Shown here piece after piece: positions 47,951 to 51,182 of a stretch of DNA of 51,182 nucleotides. A program made the position numbers and the translations under genes. The stretch is from Burkholderiales bacterium (lineage in GTDB: Bacteria; Pseudomonadota; Gammaproteobacteria; Burkholderiales; Casimicrobiaceae). The notes beneath the pieces were generated by a model. It saw nothing but the letters and a program-made list of their open reading frames with translations, was not told the DNA's origin and did not search any database. Every line of letters begins with the position of its first letter. The first letter of the stretch is position 1. Location of the stretch: positions 1 through 51,182 of the forward strand of contig JADYZP010000066.1 in assembly GCA_020853025.1 (NCBI GenBank). The letters run 5' to 3'.

Positions 47951-48964
47951 ATGGAAAACCTGGAACCGAGCAACGACGAAGTCGCCACGCTGATGGAGCG
48001 CATTCTCTACGAGGTGAAGAAGGTCGTCGTCGGCCAGGACAACTTCCTCGAGCGTGTGCTGGTGGCGATGCTCGCGCAGGGGCACCTGCTGGTCGAAGGC
48101 GTGCCCGGGCTCGCCAAGACGCTGACGGTGAAGACGCTGGCGCGGACCATACGCGGCACCTTCAAGCGCATCCAGTTCACACCCGACCTGGTGCCGGCGG
48201 ACCTGGTCGGCACGCGCATCTACAACCAGAAGACCGGCGACTTTGCGACTTCACTGGGGCCGGTGTTCACGCACCTCTTGCTCGCCGACGAGATCAACCG
48301 TGCGCCGGCGAAGGTGCAGAGTGCGCTGCTCGAAGTGATGCAGGAGTACCAGGTGACGATTGCCGGCGAGACGCACCTCGTGCCGCAGCCGTTCCTGGTG
48401 ATGGCCACGCAGAATCCGATCGAGACCGAGGGGACTTACCCGCTGCCCGAAGCGCAGGTCGACCGCTTCATGATGAAGGTGCTGGTCGGCTACCCGACCG
48501 AAGAGGAGGAGTTCGTCATCGTGCAGCGCGTGACCGGCGAGCCGGTCGACGTGACGCCGGTGGCGACGACCGAGCAGTTGGCCGACCTGCAGCGCGAATG
48601 CCGGCGCGTCTATGTCGATCCGAACCTCATCAGCTACGCGGTGAAGCTGGTGGCGGCCACGCGCGATCCCGAGCGCTTCGGCCTCAAGAATTTCGCGCGC
48701 TACCTGACCTTCGGCGCGAGTCCGCGGGCGACGATCCACATGATCGAAGGCGCGAAGGCGCTCGCCTTCCTGCGCGGGCGCCGCTACGTGCTTCCCGAGG
48801 ACGTGACCGACATCGTACCCGACGTGATGCGTCACCGGCTGGTGCTCTCCTACGAGGCGCTCGCCGACGGCCAGTCGGCGGACATGCTGATCCTCAAGGT
48901 CATGCAGCACGTGCGCGCGCCCGACAAGCCGCTCGAAACGCATGTCCGCGTCGCCAGCGCCTGA
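47951..48964 (+). CDS. MoxR-family AAA+ ATPase
   Basis: A 337-residue AAA+ protein. Walker A is a MoxR-type GVPGLAKT, Walker B is LLADEINRAPAK, sensor 1 is FLVMATQNPIETEGTYPLPEAQVDRFMMK, and the C-terminal lid has PRATIHMIEGAKALAFLRGRRYVLPEDVTDIVPDVMRHRL. MoxR ATPases act as chaperones with DUF58 and VWA partners, both of which follow. The DUF58 gene overlaps its end by 23 bp. Confidence 0.95.
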   Translation: MENLEPSNDEVATLMERILYEVKKVVVGQDNFLERVLVAMLAQGHLLVEGVPGLAKTLTVKTLARTIRGTFKRIQFTPDLVPADLVGTRIYNQKTGDFATSLGPVFTHLLLADEINRAPAKVQSALLEVMQEYQVTIAGETHLVPQPFLVMATQNPIETEGTYPLPEAQVDRFMMKVLVGYPTEEEEFVIVQRVTGEPVDVTPVATTEQLADLQRECRRVYVDPNLISYAVKLVAATRDPERFGLKNFARYLTFGASPRATIHMIEGAKALAFLRGRRYVLPEDVTDIVPDVMRHRLVLSYEALADGQSADMLILKVMQHVRAPDKPLETHVRVASA

Positions 48965-49874
48965 GGCGGTCCTCCGCCGCCTGGAGTGGACGGTCATCCG
49001 CAGGCTGGACGGCCTGCTGCACGGCGATTACCGGACGCTGTTCCGCGGCTACGGCCTCGATCTCGCCGACCTGCGCGAATACCAGTATCACGACGACGTC
49101 CGGCATATCGACTGGAACGTCACGGCGCGGCTGCAGACGCCGTACGTGCGCGAATTCAACGAGGAGCGCGAGGTCGCGGCGTGGTTCCTGCTCGACCTCT
49201 CGCCGTCGGTCGACTTCGGCTCCGAGCAGGTCAGGAAACGGACGCTGTCGAGCGAATTCGTCACCGTGCTCGCGCGGATGCTGACGCGCCACGGCAACCG
49301 CGTCGGCGCCATGTTCTACGGCACCGAGGTCGACTCGGTGATTCCGCCGCGCAGCGGGCGCCGGCACGTGCTGCACATTCTGCACGGCATGCTGACGCGT
49401 CCGGAGTTGCGGCAATCGGAGGCGACCGACCTCGACGTGCTGCTGCGCACCGCGCACGACGTCATCCGCAAGCGCTCGCTGGTATTCGTCGTTTCCGATT
49501 TCATCAGCCGGCCGGGGTGGGCGAAGACACTTGCCAATCTCGCGATCCGGCACGAGGTGATTGCCGTGCGTCTCTACGATCCTCTGGAAATGGAGATGCC
49601 GGACCTCGGCTTGCTGGTGGTCCAGGATTCGGAAACCGGTGAGCAGGTGTTCGTCGACACGCACGATCGCGGCTTCCGCAAGCGCTTCGCGGCGTTGGCG
49701 TTGCAGCGTGAAGAAGAGCTGCGCACGGCGTTCCGGCAGGCGGGGGTCGACGCACTCGAGCTCGCGACTGACGACGATCTGGTCGACGCCATCATGCGCT
49801 TCGCCGACCTGCGCCAGAAGCGAAGCCAGCTCGCCAGCGGCGGTGGCATGCCGCAGCATCTGGGGGTTGCCTAG
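48942..49874 (+). CDS. DUF58 domain protein
   Basis: A 310-residue DUF58 protein. It has LRRLEWTVIRRLDGLLHGDYRTLFRGYGLDLADLREYQYHDDVRHIDWNVTAR, the family signature, followed by a degenerate VWA-like unit (AAWFLLDLSPSVDFGS, SLVFVVSDFISRPGW). There are no membrane helices. It is the usual partner of MoxR and the VWA protein that follows after one base. Confidence 0.92.
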   Translation: MSASPAPEAVLRRLEWTVIRRLDGLLHGDYRTLFRGYGLDLADLREYQYHDDVRHIDWNVTARLQTPYVREFNEEREVAAWFLLDLSPSVDFGSEQVRKRTLSSEFVTVLARMLTRHGNRVGAMFYGTEVDSVIPPRSGRRHVLHILHGMLTRPELRQSEATDLDVLLRTAHDVIRKRSLVFVVSDFISRPGWAKTLANLAIRHEVIAVRLYDPLEMEMPDLGLLVVQDSETGEQVFVDTHDRGFRKRFAALALQREEELRTAFRQAGVDALELATDDDLVDAIMRFADLRQKRSQLASGGGMPQHLGVA

Positions 49875-49875
49875 G

Positions 49876-50931
49876 ATGACCTTGCCGGTGACCTTCCTCT
49901 GGCCCGGACTGCTGTGGCTGCTGGGCGCGGTCCCACTGCTGGTGCTCGTCTATCTCTGGCTGCTGCGCCGCCGGAAGCAGCTTAGCGTTCGCTACGCGAG
50001 CCTCGCGATGGTGAAGGACGCGCTGGCGGCGGGGCCGTCGTGGCGCCGCCACATCCCGCCGATCCTGTTCCTCACCGCACTGACGCTGCTGATCGTCGCC
50101 ATCGCGCGCCCGCAGGCGGTGATCACGCTGCCATCGCAGCACGAAACGATCATCCTCGCCATGGACGTGTCGGGCAGCATGCGCGCAGCCGACGTCGAGC
50201 CGAACCGGCTGGTCGCCGCGCAGAACGCGGCGCGCGCCTTCGTCAACGACCAGCCGCAGCACATGCGCGTCGGCATCGTCTCCTTTGCCGGCACCGCGGC
50301 GGTCGTGCAGGCGCCGACCAAGAACCGCGACGACATCCTTGCCGCCATCGACCGCTTCCAGCTGCAGCGCGGGACGGCGGTGGGCAGCGGCATCCTGGTA
50401 TCGCTGAAGACGATCTTCCCCGATGCCGAGTTCGACCTGCGTTCGTGGAATCCGCGTGGCGACCAGGCCAAGTCGACCCCGCTCGACCGCGCCGGCAAGG
50501 GCGAGAAGCCGGCGGTGCAACCGGTGCCGCCGGGCTCGTACAACTCGGCCGCGATCATCCTGCTCACCGACGGCCAGACGACCACCGGTCCCGATCCGAT
50601 CGAGGCGGCACGGATGGCCGCCGAGCGCGGCATTCGCGTGTTTACCGTCGGGGTCGGCACCGAGAAGGGTGAAATGATCGGCGCCGAAGGCTGGTCGATG
50701 CGCGTACGGCTGGACGAGGCGGCGTTGAAGCAGATCGCCAACGTCACGCAGGGCGAGTATTTCTACGCCGGCACCGCGGCCGACTTGAAGAAGGTCTACG
50801 CGTCGCTGTCGTCGAAGTTGGTGTTCGAGGCACGGCAGACCGAAATCACGTCGCTGTTCGCGGCGGTGGCGGCATTGTTCGCGGTGCTCGCCGCCGCGCT
50901 GTCGATGCTCTGGTTCGGGCGGATCATGTAG
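49876..50931 (+). CDS. VWA-domain membrane protein (BatA-like), second paralogue
   Basis: A 351-residue protein with two N-terminal helices (LLWLLGAVPLLVLVYLWLL and PPILFLTALTLLIVAIARP), a VWA domain with a full MIDAS DVSGS (97-101), AIILLTDGQTTTGPDP, and a C-terminal helix. It is clearly related along its whole length to the protein at 35870-36931. ATG 49876 follows the DUF58 stop by one base, giving moxR-DUF58-VWA as one operon. It would be the membrane partner of the MoxR ATPase. Confidence 0.93.
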   Translation: MTLPVTFLWPGLLWLLGAVPLLVLVYLWLLRRRKQLSVRYASLAMVKDALAAGPSWRRHIPPILFLTALTLLIVAIARPQAVITLPSQHETIILAMDVSGSMRAADVEPNRLVAAQNAARAFVNDQPQHMRVGIVSFAGTAAVVQAPTKNRDDILAAIDRFQLQRGTAVGSGILVSLKTIFPDAEFDLRSWNPRGDQAKSTPLDRAGKGEKPAVQPVPPGSYNSAAIILLTDGQTTTGPDPIEAARMAAERGIRVFTVGVGTEKGEMIGAEGWSMRVRLDEAALKQIANVTQGEYFYAGTAADLKKVYASLSSKLVFEARQTEITSLFAAVAALFAVLAAALSMLWFGRIM

Positions 50932-50942
50932 GTCGTTGCGAT

Positions 50943-51182
50943 GTGGCGCGAGCGACGGCTCGGGCGCGTGCGCGGACAATCGTGCTGGACTGGATCTCGT
51001 CGCGTAACAGGAGCGTGGCGCAGGGTCTCCTTGACCGGACGTCGTCTTACTTGGACGGCAAGGTCGCGCCCTCGCTCCTCGCGACCGACTACGGCAAGGA
51101 AATCTGGGCGCATTACGCGGGAGGCACGCTCACGCCGGACACGCTGCTCACCGGGCGCTATGAGCGAGTGGAAACGGTGGTC
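50943..51182 (+). CDS. Partial reading frame resembling the RIO1-kinase C-terminal tail
   Basis: From a possible GTG at 50943 the frame stays open to the window edge. Its second half (KVAPSLLATDYGKEIWAHYA and GGTLTPDTLLTG) resembles the C-terminal tail of bacterial RIO1-family kinases, from memory. The kinase core is missing upstream, since the VWA gene ends at 50931. So it is either a truncated relic or a new gene using this motif; the rest lies outside the window. Confidence 0.35.
   Translation, partial: MARATARARARTIVLDWISSRNRSVAQGLLDRTSSYLDGKVAPSLLATDYGKEIWAHYAGGTLTPDTLLTGRYERVETVV

Overview
The window is GC-rich chromosomal DNA that most resembles a betaproteobacterium (Burkholderiales/Rhodocyclales-like). 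The grounds are a complete five-step hut pathway with hutF and hutG, a LexA-ImuA-ImuB/DnaE2 mutagenesis set, RhlE, an SrkA-type kinase, MoxR/DUF58/VWA genes and a RIO1-like tail at the right end. The taxonomic call is an inference from gene content. No rRNA or tRNA gene was seen.

At 0.2-11.7 kb lies a methyl-group transfer cluster. A methyltransferase fused to a corrinoid domain (CmuA-like) heads a minus-strand run with a complete phosphonate-type ABC importer (ATPase, binding protein, two permeases), a MetH-activation-like protein, a pterin-binding methyltransferase, an ASKHA ferredoxin-type corrinoid activase and an EamA transporter. A MetF-like reductase converges on it from the left. Together they could import a methylated compound, move its methyl to cobalamin, then to tetrahydrofolate, and oxidise it. 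The substrate cannot be read from the sequence.

At 12.0-13.7 kb is a two-gene operon of an unrecognised small protein and a DprA-like protein. From 13.7 to 24.9 kb is a histidine-degradation block: hutC-D-I-G-F on the minus strand, and hutU and hutH on the plus strand, with an operator between hutC and hutU. hutU and hutH are separated by debris of an IS21 istB gene and probably a group II intron. The block lies between a broken partial copy and an intact copy of one class V aminotransferase gene, in direct orientation, which points to duplication and rearrangement.

At 25.0-30.8 kb are dnaE2, a molybdenum-cofactor-sulfurase-like enzyme and a cyclase-FHA protein. At 30.8-33.9 kb an unusual operon encodes a caspase-fold (C25-like) peptidase, a small protein and an SGNH hydrolase. 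At 34.1-43.5 kb are a ketopantoate-reductase-like gene with an AA_synth gene, a VWA protein, NfeD and slipin, rhlE, srkA, and a cytochrome b paired with a molybdopterin oxidoreductase. At 43.6-46.5 kb is lexA-imuA-imuB. The lexA and dnaE2 upstream regions share a palindrome of form TACCG-N10-CGGTA, unlike the classical LexA box, and the LexA recognition helix is changed too. At 46.7-51.2 kb are a membrane trypsin-like protease, moxR, a DUF58 gene, a second VWA gene and a partial RIO1-like reading frame.
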